A DNA stretch of 64,000 nt from assembly GCA_030068145.1 (NCBI GenBank), contig JAPJBO010000073.1, positions 28,501 to 92,500 on the forward strand, read 5' to 3'. The position numbers were made by a program, and so were the translations under genes. Of the stretch, positions 32,549 through 42,510 are shown one piece after another. A model generated the notes under the pieces. That model ran no database searches and was not told where the DNA came from. It worked only from the letters and a program-made list of their open reading frames with translations. Source of the DNA: Diplonema papillatum (Eukaryota; Euglenozoa; Diplonemea; Diplonemida; Diplonemidae). Within the stretch, counting starts at the first letter, position 1. The number at the start of each line of letters is the position of its first letter.

Positions 32549-35500
32549 GAGTTAGAGTGCAGGGACCATCTCTCCGAGGAGTATCCGGTCGCCCCACTAC
32601 TGTCCCGTACTACTACGGCGGGCGTAAGTCGTAGCGCCGTGGGCGCGGAGCGAGCCGCGGCCCAGTCAAAGATGATTGTTGCACAGATGGTGGCGCAGCC
32701 GGGGGCGTTCTGACTGACGGACGAGACCGCCTGGCAGGCGTGTGTTGACACGTTGTTTCGCGGGCTCTCCTCCCTAAGTGATAGGTTTACCCTGGTTTGA
32801 TTTTCTCTTCGTTCTTTTTTGCAGACATTGCACCAAGAAGTATCCCACAGACTTTACGTCAGCGAACTCAAGGCGCAGACACTCCCTGAGGGACTAGTCC
32901 TCTTTCGCGTCCCTGGTTTAACTTTTGAACGCAGATCAAATTAAAAAGAGAGCTCATCAGCAGGTCCTTTGGACGGGGACTTTCGGTCTTGTTTTGGTGC
33001 TATCACAACTTTCTGGTTTCAATGGTTTCGTGTCCTTCTTTTGCCGGTTGGTCGGTTTCCCACCACAGCCACCAAAACGCGCTGCCTGCATCTATTGAAG
33101 GGCAACCTGCAAGATTGTTTTGTTGAACGCTTATGCTCGCCACTGAACCCAGATTCGCCTGTGTTTCGTGTGGGCTGCAGCACATTTACCTTCTTTGATC
33201 TTGGAATATTGTTGCGATGGTGGGGAGTCACCGGCATGCCGATGAGTACCACACTGAACTTTTATCATTCGCAACTGGCAGTTTCCTCAAGTATTGCTTA
33301 TACAAAGAAATACTCGAGGGGCTGCCTTGTGCTTACTTCGAAGGAGGCTAGAGGGGGAGAAACAATACAACTACAAAGTGGGTCTTTTTGTTGAACGCTT
33401 ACGCCCGCCACTGAACCCAGAATCACCTGTGTTTCGTGTGGGCTACAGCACATTTACCTCCTTTGATCTTTTGCAGCTGCCATCTCCTCAAGTATTTCCT
33501 ACAAAGCAGGTGCTTTGTTTGTGCGTGCCGGTTGATCGGTTTCGCACTTGTATTTACCCTGTGTGTATTCAGGTAAGGAATTCTGATCAACCACCAAAAC
33601 ACGCTGCCTACGTCTTTTTAGCCTGCACAATACATTGAAGGGCAACCCACAAGGTTGTTAGTACTAAAAAAAAAAGAGGGCGGGGGAAGCACCTTGGGCC
33701 ATCCGCACGAGAAGCTGGCGCTGCTTTTCCAAAAGCTTCTCGATGTCCTCGGCGGTGGCGTGCGACGATGCGACCGGCGCCGCCTGCGCCTTGGCGTCCG
33801 AAGACGGTTGCGAGGCGCTGGCATCCGCGCTGCCGGACGGCGGCGGCGTGGGAGGGGGAGTGGGCGGCGCCGGTTTTTTGAACGCCTTCGGCACCATGGA
33901 CGGCGCGGCCTTCACCGCGGCTGCCGGCACCGCCTGCGCAGACGAGGCACTGGCCGGAGTAGACGAGGCGCCGGCCGGCGAAGCGGGCGCAGAGGACGAC
34001 GGGGAGGCTGCGGGCTTGGCGCCCGCGCTCGATCCGGTCGAAGCCGCGGCGCCGCCGCCGCCGCTGGGCGCGGGCTTGCTGGCCTGGTCGGCCTGCGGCG
34101 GCTTGGCCGGCTCCGTGGCGTAGAACGCGACCTGTGCGGATATTAGGTTTGTGCGCAGGCCTCTCTGATGCTGGCATCGAGTCTGGAGGGGGGGGGGGGA
34201 ATCTTAATTAATTAATCTTTACACGGTGAGGTCCAGCCTCAGAAGCTGGAGTTAAAGCGGGAGTCTTGAAAAGCGGGTGTGCCACACCCGAAAAGCGGGT
34301 GTGGCACACCCGAAAAGCGGGTGTGGACTCCCGCTTTTCGGGTGTGGAACCCGGTTTTACGTTGGGGTTTTGGGGTTTTCTTGCGTTCTTTTTACCTGCG
34401 TTCTTTTTACCCGATTTTACGTTGGGGGTTTGGGGAGGTTTTGCGTTCTCTAAGCCCATTGAACCCCAAAAACAGTTTTTTTGGCTCGAAATATTTGTCT
34501 TCAGTAGGTATTTTATTATCTTCCCCACAGCCTTCAGGTGGGGCCACTCACTCTTCAACACACACTTGCACCATGTCGTCCGTCGCAAGTCTGCCACGAA
34601 CACCTGAAGACGCGAACAGAAAGCGGAAGCGCGCTGACAACGGCAATGACAGCGACAACGAAGACGAACAAGCGGTGTCAACGGTTGTGTCAGAGTTCAT
34701 CGAGACCTACCTGGTCAAAAAGGTAGGTGTAGCACTGCGACTCAGCAGCCTCCGCCTCCTCATTGAAGAAGTGATGTCGACGAAGCTTCACAAACAGTCG
34801 CCGATCCTCATGCGCTGTATCAACGAGCATGTCACGGCGTCAAAACTGAGCGCTGGGGAGGTCAAGATGATGGCAAAAAATAAGACCCTCCCCGCCCAGT
34901 ACCGCGTGGAAAGTAAATCACGCGGGACACAGGATGTTAAGGTGTTCGGAGTCACCCTGCGCAACAAGGCCATCGCTGCATGGAAGCAGGAGGGGCACGC
35001 GAAGTACGCCCTCTACAACAGGGTGCGTCAAGCAACAAAACCCACGTTCAGGGACGCAGACCTCCAAACGGTACTTGCTTCAATCACCCAAGACCAGAGC
35101 ACGGACGCCTCCCAAATCGAAGAGCAGAAGCCAGCCCGCGTCACCTTCCCTGTTACGACGCCGGGCGCGCCAGACGAAGGGTTCCATGTCACCCTCATTG
35201 AAGGACTGTTCACAAGGGTGAACTACAGGGTGAGCTGTACAACTGTAGATCTGGAGTGCATCCGGGTTGTCCCGGAAGGCAGCAGTGTGCCATCAGGAGT
35301 GTACCCGCTGACGTATGTTCTCGAGGGGACTATCGACGACCAGAAGCCCGTGCAGTGCAGACAGCTGCAGCTTGGCGTATGGCAAGTCAAGGTCCCCCTT
35401 GCGCGGCCTGCAGCAGTTGCTGGGGAGGGCGTAGCGGGAAACGACATGGACGAGGAGTACCGGAAGATCATGGGTATCATCCTCAAACCCGATGTTGAAG

Positions 35501-38500
35501 AACCCCAGCAGACGGCATTGCAAGCACTGCTGGTCGAAGATGGCATTGAAGACCTCTAGGGGAGAAAAGTGGGTACTGACCACCAGTCGGACTCCGCACC
35601 CCTTCATCAGCTCTGCTTCCGTGTTCAACGTCGCTGCCCACAGGCAGGTCCCGTCGACATTCGCACTCATCACCATCATCAGCGAGTTCCATCCCTTTCT
35701 CAATCACCACCGGTAACGCGTTTCCACTCGTCGGTGCGTTCGGTGTTCCTTCTTTCTTCTTTGAGAGCTCAGTTCCTGGTTGGAGGACGTAGCCGCAGCC
35801 CTCGTCGGTCTGTTTCTTTGCCGATCCGTTTCTTCATGTAGGAGCCGCTCCTTGTGCTATCTGCAACTACGAGAACTTGCAGTTCGGGATATGGGACTCT
35901 GAGAGGAAGCAGTATTCTAGCTTGCTAACTCGGTTGATATTCTGCATGATTGGTTGCTGTGGAACAAGGCCATCAACGCATCAAAGCCGCATAGAGCGTG
36001 TGTTTGTGCAGCGGAAACCGACAATGACGAACAGCAATATCTGGATGCCCCCGCGATGCCCATCTGCGCAGTGGCAGGTACCTCAGTCGCAACTCATCAA
36101 AAAACAACACAAGCACACGCAGGAAGAAAATAATGAGGCATGCCGTCAGCAAAAGCCGTTATCCATGAGGTGGGCCATACTCTCATGGAGGAACGCCATG
36201 CGACACGGACCTCGCAGAGAAAGTTGGGTCTTGTAAACCGTTCGCACAAGAGGAAGACAGGGCTGAGCCTCGGAACGTCAGCAAAGCGCTGCAAAAAGAT
36301 GGAGAAAGAGCCGCGCTCCCGCGTACAGATAAGGTTGAAACAGGGACTAGTCGGCGCATTCCAGTTCTTAGAAGCGGAAGGCTGGCGTGCATCCACAACT
36401 GTGTCTTGCCTACCGCTTCTTGGTGTACTGTATACTGACGGATATACAGTCAGAAACTCGCTGAGGTCACGCAACGCACGCACGCGTCTTTCCATGTCTC
36501 TGGTCAACCCGGAGACCGGAAACTATGTCCCGTCCATTACGGTTGTCGACAGGAAGAAAGCTCGTTTTAGCGAGTTTGAGAACCGGTTTCTCAACGGCGA
36601 CATATTGCGTCTTCACGCTGCAAAGGTTGTGCGCCCGGTGTATTCTGACAGCAGCGATGTTGTGACTCGAGTCCAGATTCGAAAGCTCACTGGGGATCAC
36701 TTCGACAGGTGGCTGAGGCTCGTCGGCTGCGGTGGAACGGGCCACCGATGCGCAACATGCGCTGTCCCGATATCCAAATGGAGCTTACACATGCACCGGT
36801 TTCCGCACCTCACCCTGTCTGAAATGGCCCAATCTGGGTACATGTCGTTGCTGAGCTCAGTGGTACCCTTTGCACGTTATGTTTCTCCAGCGCTGCATGA
36901 CATCAAGGGCATGGGGTTGTCATTGTTCAAACACCTAGATGTTGAAAGCATGTCAGTGTTGCAAGCTCTGTGCAGCAGCATGAACATCGACGTCAGTCAG
37001 AACGCCACTGGAGCACATGTGAGAACAATTGTGCGCATGATGGCGGAGAAAGAGCTTCCGACAACATATCGTTGGCTATTTGTTTGCTTGTCCGAACTTG
37101 TCGCCTTCCGGTATTCGGACGTGCCGTGGCGTTACTGGGGTCGAAAAGAATCTGCCGCCGGTGTCCCCTTCCTCCGTGCCCGTTTGTCGGCGCACATCTT
37201 CCTCCACCTTTTCGAGAGAGTACGCAAGGGAGCAACAAGAAATGCGTACTGCCACAGCCTCAACCACTGGTGGGATCCCATGGATGCACTTCCGCTTCAG
37301 TGTTCGGATGAAGCTGAAGAAGCTGAAAACGGAGAGCGGAAAGCTGATGTACCCACGATAACCAGTCCAAGAAGCTGCGAGGTTGATCTGGCATTGGCGG
37401 AAGAAAAACGGAGAACCCGACGACCTGAGTGGAAGGTTTCTGAGCTGTCCCAGACCGGAATACTTGGAAGAAAGACAGTACTGGTTTGCGACTGCCTGCA
37501 CCGCGATGTGCGTAGCAAACTATCCCTTGTTGTTCTTTGTGAGCAGCTCGTTGCAATGCAAAACAACTTCGTCTTTCATGGGGGGCAGTACACGGCATTT
37601 GTGTTTCCGAGTGGAACTGGAACTATCCGTGTGTGCTTTTGTGAGGCACCAGAGGCACCCCCGCAACTCGTGCCATTTGTTCCAGATGAGCGCATAAAAA
37701 GCGACCTCGTCCAGAGAGCGCAGAAGGAGCTGCAGGATGCAGAAAACGATGTTGAAACAGTAAGTGACGAGGCTGACGAACCCGAGGAGTGTGAGGAAGA
37801 GGAGGAAGTGGAGGAGGATGAAGACGAAGAGTCGGAGGAGGAAAGTGAGGCGTATCTGCATTGCGACTTTTGCAATAAAAGAACCGTTGAATCATCTATG
37901 GCAGCCCATATTGACGCAGCGCATCGCGATCCCGTTGAATGCTTGTGCATGGCCAACTGTTCAGAATGCCACACAAAGGTGAAGGTGAATGGAATGAGTC
38001 AACATATCCAAAAAAAACATCCTTCTCTCTTCAGTGAGCCTCTCCGATGCAAGCTGTGCTGGAGAAAGCTTGGGTCAAAGAGTGCGTGGACACGGCACAT
38101 TCGTCAACATGACTTGCGTGCCCTATAAGTCATTTTTCAGTTCATTTTTTCATTTCACGAGTGCTTAGCTTGTGTAAGCTTAGTTGCACCCATCAAAATG
38201 CTCTAAACCAGTTGCACCCATTCAATCGTTCGTTTGCAGCATCAACACGCCCCAAAGTGGGTCGAACCAGAGCCAGATGCAGAAGCAGCATTGACAGACA
38301 CAGGGTGGACTCCCAGCGTGGGCAAGAAAGCAGCCCACAGCAGAGGTGCAAGAGAACGTCAGCTCATTAGTTGCGGACGAAGGCGACCAGATCGCGAACT
38401 ACAGGAGACAAAAGAAGCCTGTTGAAGAGTGAGCTGGGCCATCTGAAGATGTATTCTGTGGGGAAAACAATGAAAACCTCTGCTCAAAACGGAAGCTCGA

Positions 38501-38952
38501 GGTCTGGAGGAGTCAGATACCCTAATCTGGGGTCCGATTGGTAAAAAGAACGCAATAAAAACCCCAAAGCCCCAGCGCAAAGCCGGGTCCCACACCCGAA
38601 AAGCGGGAGTCCACACCCGCTTTTCGGATGTGGCACACCCGCTTTTCGGGTGTGGCACACCCGAAAAGCGGGTGTACCCCACACCCGCTCGCAAGGCCGC
38701 TCTTCAGCTCCAGCCTCTGAGGCTGGACCTCACCGTGTAGTAACCACGGGGGAGAAATTTCAGTTTAACCCGCCTCAGGGCGAACGACGCATATATGCGC
38801 CGTTACCTGTCTCATATGCAGACATGCATCCGGTGATGTTCCTTTCAGTACGACAGTAAAGGGGGGGGGGGGGGGGCCTTTATTACTAAGGATGAAAAGC
38901 AAGGTCATACCTGTTGCCTCTTCGCGATGCTCAACGCGGCACGGCGGAGCAT
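28852..38952 (-). CDS. Mitochondrial-type membrane protein, 5 exons, 382 aa
   Basis: Exons on the minus strand: 38952-38911, 34131-33693, 32287-32164, 31082-30924 and 29236-28852 (stop TAA). Every junction is GT-AG and each phase fits the next (0, 1, 2, 2), which strongly supports the model. Exon 1 encodes only MLRRAALSIAKRQQ; joined to VAFYAT it makes a typical mitochondrial presequence with a likely cleavage near FYA. Next comes a long Ala/Pro/Ser-rich linker (with PPTPPPTPPP), a short helix (DIEKLLEKQRQLLVRMAQ), and a globular part with GREMFTITETNRTKTAACGL. The last exon has one membrane segment (SVVMFVLLFWVFV) followed by a helical tail. No family was recognised. I infer a mitochondrial (inner-membrane) location. 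Intron 1 is 4779 bp and contains a whole transposon on the opposite strand. Confidence 0.8.
29760..30200. repeat. AAACGTTTG palindrome clusters
   Basis: Two clusters (29785-29860 and 30090-30180) of short AAACGTTTG / CAAACGT units bracket about 230 bp, in the last intron of the mitochondrial-type gene. They resemble subterminal repeats of a small DNA element; clean ends were not identified. Confidence 0.45.
31840..32133 (+). pseudogene. 18S rRNA fragment, central domain
   Basis: In order: TTACTGTGAACAAACCAGCG, CAAAGCAGGCGTTCGCC, AAAGCATGGAATAACAAGGG, GTCAGAGGTGAAATTTC, ACGAACTTCTGCGAAAGCAT and TTAATCAAGAACGAGA, all recognisable small-subunit rRNA motifs. The piece lies in an intron of the minus-strand gene, ending only about 30 bp from the exon 3 donor. 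It is not part of an rDNA repeat. Confidence 0.9.
32508..32548 (+). repeat. GA microsatellite
   Basis: A run of about 19 GA units, directly followed by a family H copy (32535-32640). Confidence 0.9.
33110..33515 (+). repeat. Family B dimer
   Basis: Two head-to-tail family B copies meet at CTTATACAAAGAAATACTCG (about 33296-33315), which defines the 3' and 5' ends of the family. The first copy has an extra insert (ATGGTGGGGAGTCACCGGC). Confidence 0.8.
33525..33670 (+). repeat. Dispersed repeat family J
   Basis: Shares CACGCTGCCTACGTCTTTTT and AGGGCAACCCACAAGGTTGT with 41098-41245; shorter pieces are at 33040-33125 and 44195-44230. Confidence 0.75.
34222..34400 (+). repeat. Left TIR of the 4.5-kb transposon
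   Basis: Starts CACGGTGAGGTCCAGCC and holds alternating GAAAAGCGGGTGTG and CCCGCTTTTCGGGTGTG palindromic units. The right TIR has the same order of units. Confidence 0.85.
34573..35559 (+). CDS. Transposon ORF1, 328 aa, unknown function
   Basis: Start chosen at CACCATGTCGTCC (34573); the frame is open further upstream only through the TIR. The N-terminus has a likely nuclear signal (NRKRKRADNGNDSDNEDEQ), then a helical block (SEFIETYLVKKVGVALRLSS), a basic centre with AKNKTLPAQYRV, and a beta-rich second half ending IMGIILKPDVEEPQQTALQ. No catalytic motif is visible. By position it may be a DNA-binding or accessory protein acting with ORF2. Codon use is balanced, unlike the GC3-rich host exons. 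No family was recognised. Confidence 0.75.
   Translation: MSSVASLPRTPEDANRKRKRADNGNDSDNEDEQAVSTVVSEFIETYLVKKVGVALRLSSLRLLIEEVMSTKLHKQSPILMRCINEHVTASKLSAGEVKMMAKNKTLPAQYRVESKSRGTQDVKVFGVTLRNKAIAAWKQEGHAKYALYNRVRQATKPTFRDADLQTVLASITQDQSTDASQIEEQKPARVTFPVTTPGAPDEGFHVTLIEGLFTRVNYRVSCTTVDLECIRVVPEGSSVPSGVYPLTYVLEGTIDDQKPVQCRQLQLGVWQVKVPLARPAAVAGEGVAGNDMDEEYRKIMGIILKPDVEEPQQTALQALLVEDGIEDL
36140..38128 (+). CDS. Transposon ORF2, 662 aa, C2H2 zinc-finger protein, candidate transposase
   Basis: Single uninterrupted frame; an in-frame TGA lies two codons before the ATG, so the start is fixed unless an intron is present. The N-terminus is basic. A CATC...HMHRFPH finger lies at about 205-225. The central 300 residues are mixed helix and strand with no DDE, YR or HUH signature that I can see. 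An acidic run (DEADEPEECEEEEEVEEDED) precedes three C-terminal fingers: CDFC...H....H, CSEC...H....H and CKLC...H...H (about 575-657). Fingers at the end of a long catalytic-size protein suit a DNA-binding transposase, but the enzyme type is unknown. It follows ORF1 by 580 bp. Confidence 0.75.
   Translation: MPSAKAVIHEVGHTLMEERHATRTSQRKLGLVNRSHKRKTGLSLGTSAKRCKKMEKEPRSRVQIRLKQGLVGAFQFLEAEGWRASTTVSCLPLLGVLYTDGYTVRNSLRSRNARTRLSMSLVNPETGNYVPSITVVDRKKARFSEFENRFLNGDILRLHAAKVVRPVYSDSSDVVTRVQIRKLTGDHFDRWLRLVGCGGTGHRCATCAVPISKWSLHMHRFPHLTLSEMAQSGYMSLLSSVVPFARYVSPALHDIKGMGLSLFKHLDVESMSVLQALCSSMNIDVSQNATGAHVRTIVRMMAEKELPTTYRWLFVCLSELVAFRYSDVPWRYWGRKESAAGVPFLRARLSAHIFLHLFERVRKGATRNAYCHSLNHWWDPMDALPLQCSDEAEEAENGERKADVPTITSPRSCEVDLALAEEKRRTRRPEWKVSELSQTGILGRKTVLVCDCLHRDVRSKLSLVVLCEQLVAMQNNFVFHGGQYTAFVFPSGTGTIRVCFCEAPEAPPQLVPFVPDERIKSDLVQRAQKELQDAENDVETVSDEADEPEECEEEEEVEEDEDEESEEESEAYLHCDFCNKRTVESSMAAHIDAAHRDPVECLCMANCSECHTKVKVNGMSQHIQKKHPSLFSEPLRCKLCWRKLGSKSAWTRHIRQHDLRAL
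38545..38737 (-). repeat. Right TIR of the 4.5-kb transposon
   Basis: Inverse of 34222-34400. The terminal 30 bp differ by one base, and internal unit numbers differ slightly. Confidence 0.85.
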
Positions 38953-38959
38953 TTTTGCT

Positions 38960-40230
38960 GAACTATCGTCTCTGGATGCTTCTCCCTTGCCCGCCCTCCG
39001 CCCACACGCAGGTGCAGGCCGTGATCCTGAAGCGTTAAATTGCTGGGGTCTGCCCGAGGTAATTCCGCGCAGGGCATAACCACCCACCGGGATTCCTCAG
39101 TGCGCGGCCGGCATGACGAACAACAACCAGGATTCCTCTGCGCGCCGCTGGGGAACGGGGGAATCGTCGATTTATTCACCGAGAGAGGAAGGTTGTCTTC
39201 TTGCGCGGGGGTTCTCCGTATTCGCCCACGAGGCGGCAAACACCCACCGCCAGGATTCCTCCGTGCTGGCGGGAAATAGCTATTCGTCCGCCAAGAGAAA
39301 GAGTTGTTTTCTTGCACAAGGAGTTTTCTCGTGATTGCCGGACACTCCCGGGCGCAAGAAAACAGCTCCTCGAAGAAAGAAGATTGCGTTGCTGCCGCAC
39401 CGAAAGACTTTCATGTGTCCAAAATAGCTGCAGGGGGGGGGGGGGGGGGGGGCAACGCTCTCAATGCCAGTGCATGCGGCCCGTGTGCTAGTTTGAGCAT
39501 TCGCAAAGCCCCCAATGCTAATGCATGCTTTCACAAGAGGGGACTCTCCACGCGTGTGGCTCTGGACAAAAGGCATTCAGTGATACGGCGATATTCAATT
39601 GGTTCAGGAAAGCACATATGCAAGGATAGACGGCGGGGGGGGACAAGGGGGGAGAAAGAAGAAAGGGCATAGAGAGCTGGGTGCAGACACAGACAGTGCA
39701 CAGAACACGAGGACAAGACCAAAAAAAAGGGGAAAAACAGGAAAAAAAGAAGGCCGGTGGGGAAGAGAAAAAAAACACTCGACGTAGCTGCTTTGACTCC
39801 GAACTGGACTTTTGTTGGTGCGCACTAGCGGAACTCACCTGCTTTGGTAAGTTTCATGTGGTAAGCTGCCAACTACTAATATTTTAGTACCAACAATGCA
39901 TTGCTAACACAAAAACATAGGCACACACAATACGAGCACATGCTAATTTGTTCTTCGCTTACACCACCGTGTGTTGTTTTTCGTTTCCGGCGATATTCGC
40001 TCAGTCAGTTTTTTTTTTGTCGTATAAGATCGCAGATCTTAGAAGATTAATATATCCGACGAATACTTAACACTCGTTACAAGGTTAAATAACCCAAGAC
40101 ATCGGAACTTCACCCCTCGACGATTGTGACAAACACATCGAATCACTGCCTGACCATTCTACTTTCGATTTATGCATCATCCGCGACGGTGAAGACGAAG
40201 CAGCTGACGGAGCCAGTCTACGCAGTAGGA
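38960..40230. other. Upstream region of the mitochondrial-type gene, no gene seen
   Basis: Contains a G-run (39427-39451), irregular repeats with CACCCACCG..GGATTCCTC, and at 39826-39905 a piece (CTAGCGGAACTCACCTGCTT) also found in the 5' flank of TSET exon 1. The trans-splice acceptor for the gene at 38952 should lie in its first few hundred bases, but I could not fix it. Confidence 0.4.
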
Positions 40231-40309
40231 GGAAGATGTATTATTTTTTTCTCAGGGCTTTATCCCCTGTTGTGTTTGTGTGTCTTGTCAGGGTCGGCCG
40301 CCTGACCTC

Positions 40310-40410
40310 ACATCCGTTCAACACGTGGTTCGGTAGTTACGGATCCCTTCGGTTCTTTGTCTGGCAGCGTCGTCGAGCATTTCCTCTAAGCTGGCGCTTA
40401 TGTAAAAAAA
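40310..40410 (+). repeat. Family A, 3' part
   Basis: Contains ACGGATCCCTTCGGTTCTTT and GGCGCTTATGTAAAAAAA. Confidence 0.75.
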
Positions 40411-41097
40411 CTAAGGAGCTTCGCAACAAGAGGCAAGGAACCAAGACCTATGAACGCAGAAAAAAGGTCTCCCGTAAAACTGGACAGAAAAAAAAAACAG
40501 GAGAAAAGACAAACAGAAGTCGCTCCGGGGCAAGAGCGTCAACAGCCAATACAGCACCTCGACTTGGCCGGCAAGTTAGCACAGCGCCACAACACCGCTA
40601 CTACGACGGGCTTGTGTTCAGCAACTGTTTGTGGAGGGGGGATGTATGACCAATTCCGCGCTGTATTTTGATTCACGACTTTGCCCACGAAAGTCAGAAA
40701 TCCTGACGAGTCGGTGTGTGGGAACCTCAAGAAGGCGACTCAAACGTGATTGGACAGTCCAATTTGTTGATCTCGGTAGCGCAATGAACCCAGCTGGGTT
40801 CAAGTATTTCAAGACCCCTAGTCTCAGCAAGCATTGGTTGTACGTGCCGGAGGTAGCCTGCTAGTGAGTGAACACGGTTGTTAGGTTGATCTCCTCCCAA
40901 ACACGCTGCCAGTGTTCTCTTCTCGAGGTTACGGTGTTACGAAAAACACAGTAACCCCGTTGTTGTCAGCTTCCCAAGAGCAGTGCGACTACACCAGCTC
41001 CGAAACAATCTCAAACGACGATTTGAATTCGTTCAAAGTGTCCTCGGGAAGTAGCTATTTCGACCAAAAAAAAAGACAGGCGCTTCGTTTTGTTTGT

Positions 41098-41245
41098 GCG
41101 TGCCGGTTGATCGTTTTCCCACTTATATTTACCCTGTGTATATTCAGGTAAGGAATTCTGATCAGGCACCAAAACACGCTGCCTACGTCTTTTTAGCCTG
41201 CACAATACATTGAAGGGCAACCCGCAAGATTGTTAGTACTAAACA
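41098..41245 (+). repeat. Family J copy
   Basis: Nearly the same as 33525-33670, including CACGCTGCCTACGTCTTTTT. Confidence 0.8.
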
Positions 41246-41429
41246 AAGACCAGAAATCAAAGATACCGCGGAATTGGTGATGCACACGACCCAAATAGCT
41301 TCTCTTTTTACCAAGACCTCCTGCGGTATTCGCAGACTCAGGAATACTTCAAGGCGTTTCTATTACGAAATCGGAACGGATTCAGCACACCGCAGACACT
41401 TTTCTTGTGGGCGGGCGGTGTGTTGTGGG

Positions 41430-41645
41430 GGCGGGACGCCTCTTTAGAGCTGAGAGGGTAACAGTGAAACTCAGTCTTTGCGCTTCGGGCGGTCACTGTT
41501 TGGGTATCTCCTAGAGAGGTGCCTGTACTAATTTCGAATAAGGCGGGACGCCTCTTCAGAGCTGAGAGGGTAACAGTAAAACTCGGTCTTTGCGCTTTGG
41601 GCGGTCACTGTTTGGATATCTCCTAGAGAGGTGCCAGGGAAAGCC
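41430..41645 (+). repeat. Direct repeat of about 107 bp
   Basis: Two copies with GAGCTGAGAGGGTAACAGT and CTCCTAGAGAGGTGCC, and a third short piece at 41920-41950. The array abuts the exon copy that follows it. Confidence 0.75.
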
Positions 41646-41905
41646 TGCTACACGGGAGCCAAGCTTCACGTGTTCGGCGGTACTGCAGAGCCACGGGCCT
41701 ACGGGTCAAGTGGCTACCGATTTCCCAAACTAAAGCATCAAGGCGTGGCGCACCTTGGGGCTTGGCGCTTGCGCTGAACACAAGCTCGTCGAGACGGTCA
41801 GCCACAGGGCAGAGCGGACGGGGTTGTGGCACTGTGCTGCCTCCGACTCAAGCTTTGCAAGCTGTGGTTGACCGTCACGTTCCTGGACCAGGAGCGGACT
41901 TTTTC
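41636..41905 (+). pseudogene. Upstream copy of the FYVE-like gene's last exon
   Basis: A 270-bp copy of 42766-43035 that starts exactly at the acceptor CCAG|GGAAAGCCTGCT and continues past the stop codon into the 3' flank. There are only a few differences. It lies 5' of the real exon in the same orientation. Confidence 0.85.
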
Positions 41906-41954
41906 TTCTTCTTCTCTTTAGAGAGGTGCCTGTACTAATTTCGAATAAGGCTGG

Positions 41955-42260
41955 CGTACAGCCATAGGTCGTCCCTCAACACTCCACGCTCCCCGCCGAG
42001 CCGAGTATATTGCGACAGCCAATCGGTAGCAACGACGAACGGTGTGTACAAATGGCAGGGACGTAATCAGTGCTAGCTGATGACTTGCGCCTAGTGGCAC
42101 CGCATTCCTCGTTCAAGGAGAATACCTGCGACCATCGATCCCTCATCACGACGCAAGTTCAAAAGATAGCCCATCCTCTTCAAGATAGGTAGCCGGAAGG
42201 CTCTCAAACTCGTTTCATGCGTCAGTGTAGTGCGCGTGCAGCCTGCACATCGTCTGGCGA
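41955..42260 (-). pseudogene. 18S rRNA fragment, 3' domain
   Basis: The minus strand shows CACGCGCACTACACTGACGC, TCTTTTGAACTTGCGTCGTG, CTTGAACGAGGAATGC, AAGTCATCAGCTAGCACTGA, TTACGTCCCTGCC and TTTGTACACACCG in order: the universally conserved 3' part of 18S rRNA including the decoding region. Several substitutions at otherwise invariant bases (for example ACCGTTCGTCG) argue against function. Confidence 0.9.
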
Positions 42261-42510
42261 TAGAGCACGTGTGGCACAGCCGTGTCGTAAATGGGAGACG
42301 AGAGGCATCGGCCCACTCTATCCAAAGACACGGCAGAAATGTGCTCGTCGTCCTTCGCTTGAGAGGAGGTGGATGGGTACACACAACACCACCACCTCCG
42401 AAGGGTTGAAAGCGGCCGCCCGCGAAAGCATTTCACGGAGAAGAACTGGCAGGGAAAGTCGGAGAATTGGCGTATTTTTTATTACATCCTTTCGGTTGAA
42501 CCTAAGTAAG

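Larger units (their letters stand above)
34222..38737 (+). mobile_element. Intact two-ORF DNA transposon, unknown superfamily, 4516 bp
   Basis: The ends are inverted repeats starting CACGGTGAGGTCCAGCC, about 180-200 bp long, flanked by TA on both sides (34220-34221 and 38738-38739), as for a TA target duplication. Each TIR contains repeated CACACCCGAAAAGCGGGTGT palindromes and ends near TTGCGTTCTTTTTACC. Two uninterrupted plus-strand ORFs lie between (34573-35559 and 36140-38128). Neither matches a transposase that I recognise. The element lies in intron 1 of the minus-strand mitochondrial-type gene, antisense to it; without it that intron would be about 260 bp. Intact ORFs and near-identical tips suggest recent activity. 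Confidence 0.85.

Noticed and set aside
36140..38128. Transposon ORF2 as a host zinc-finger gene
   Set aside because: It lies between matched TIRs with TA flanks, inside an intron and antisense to it, and lacks host-type GC3 bias.
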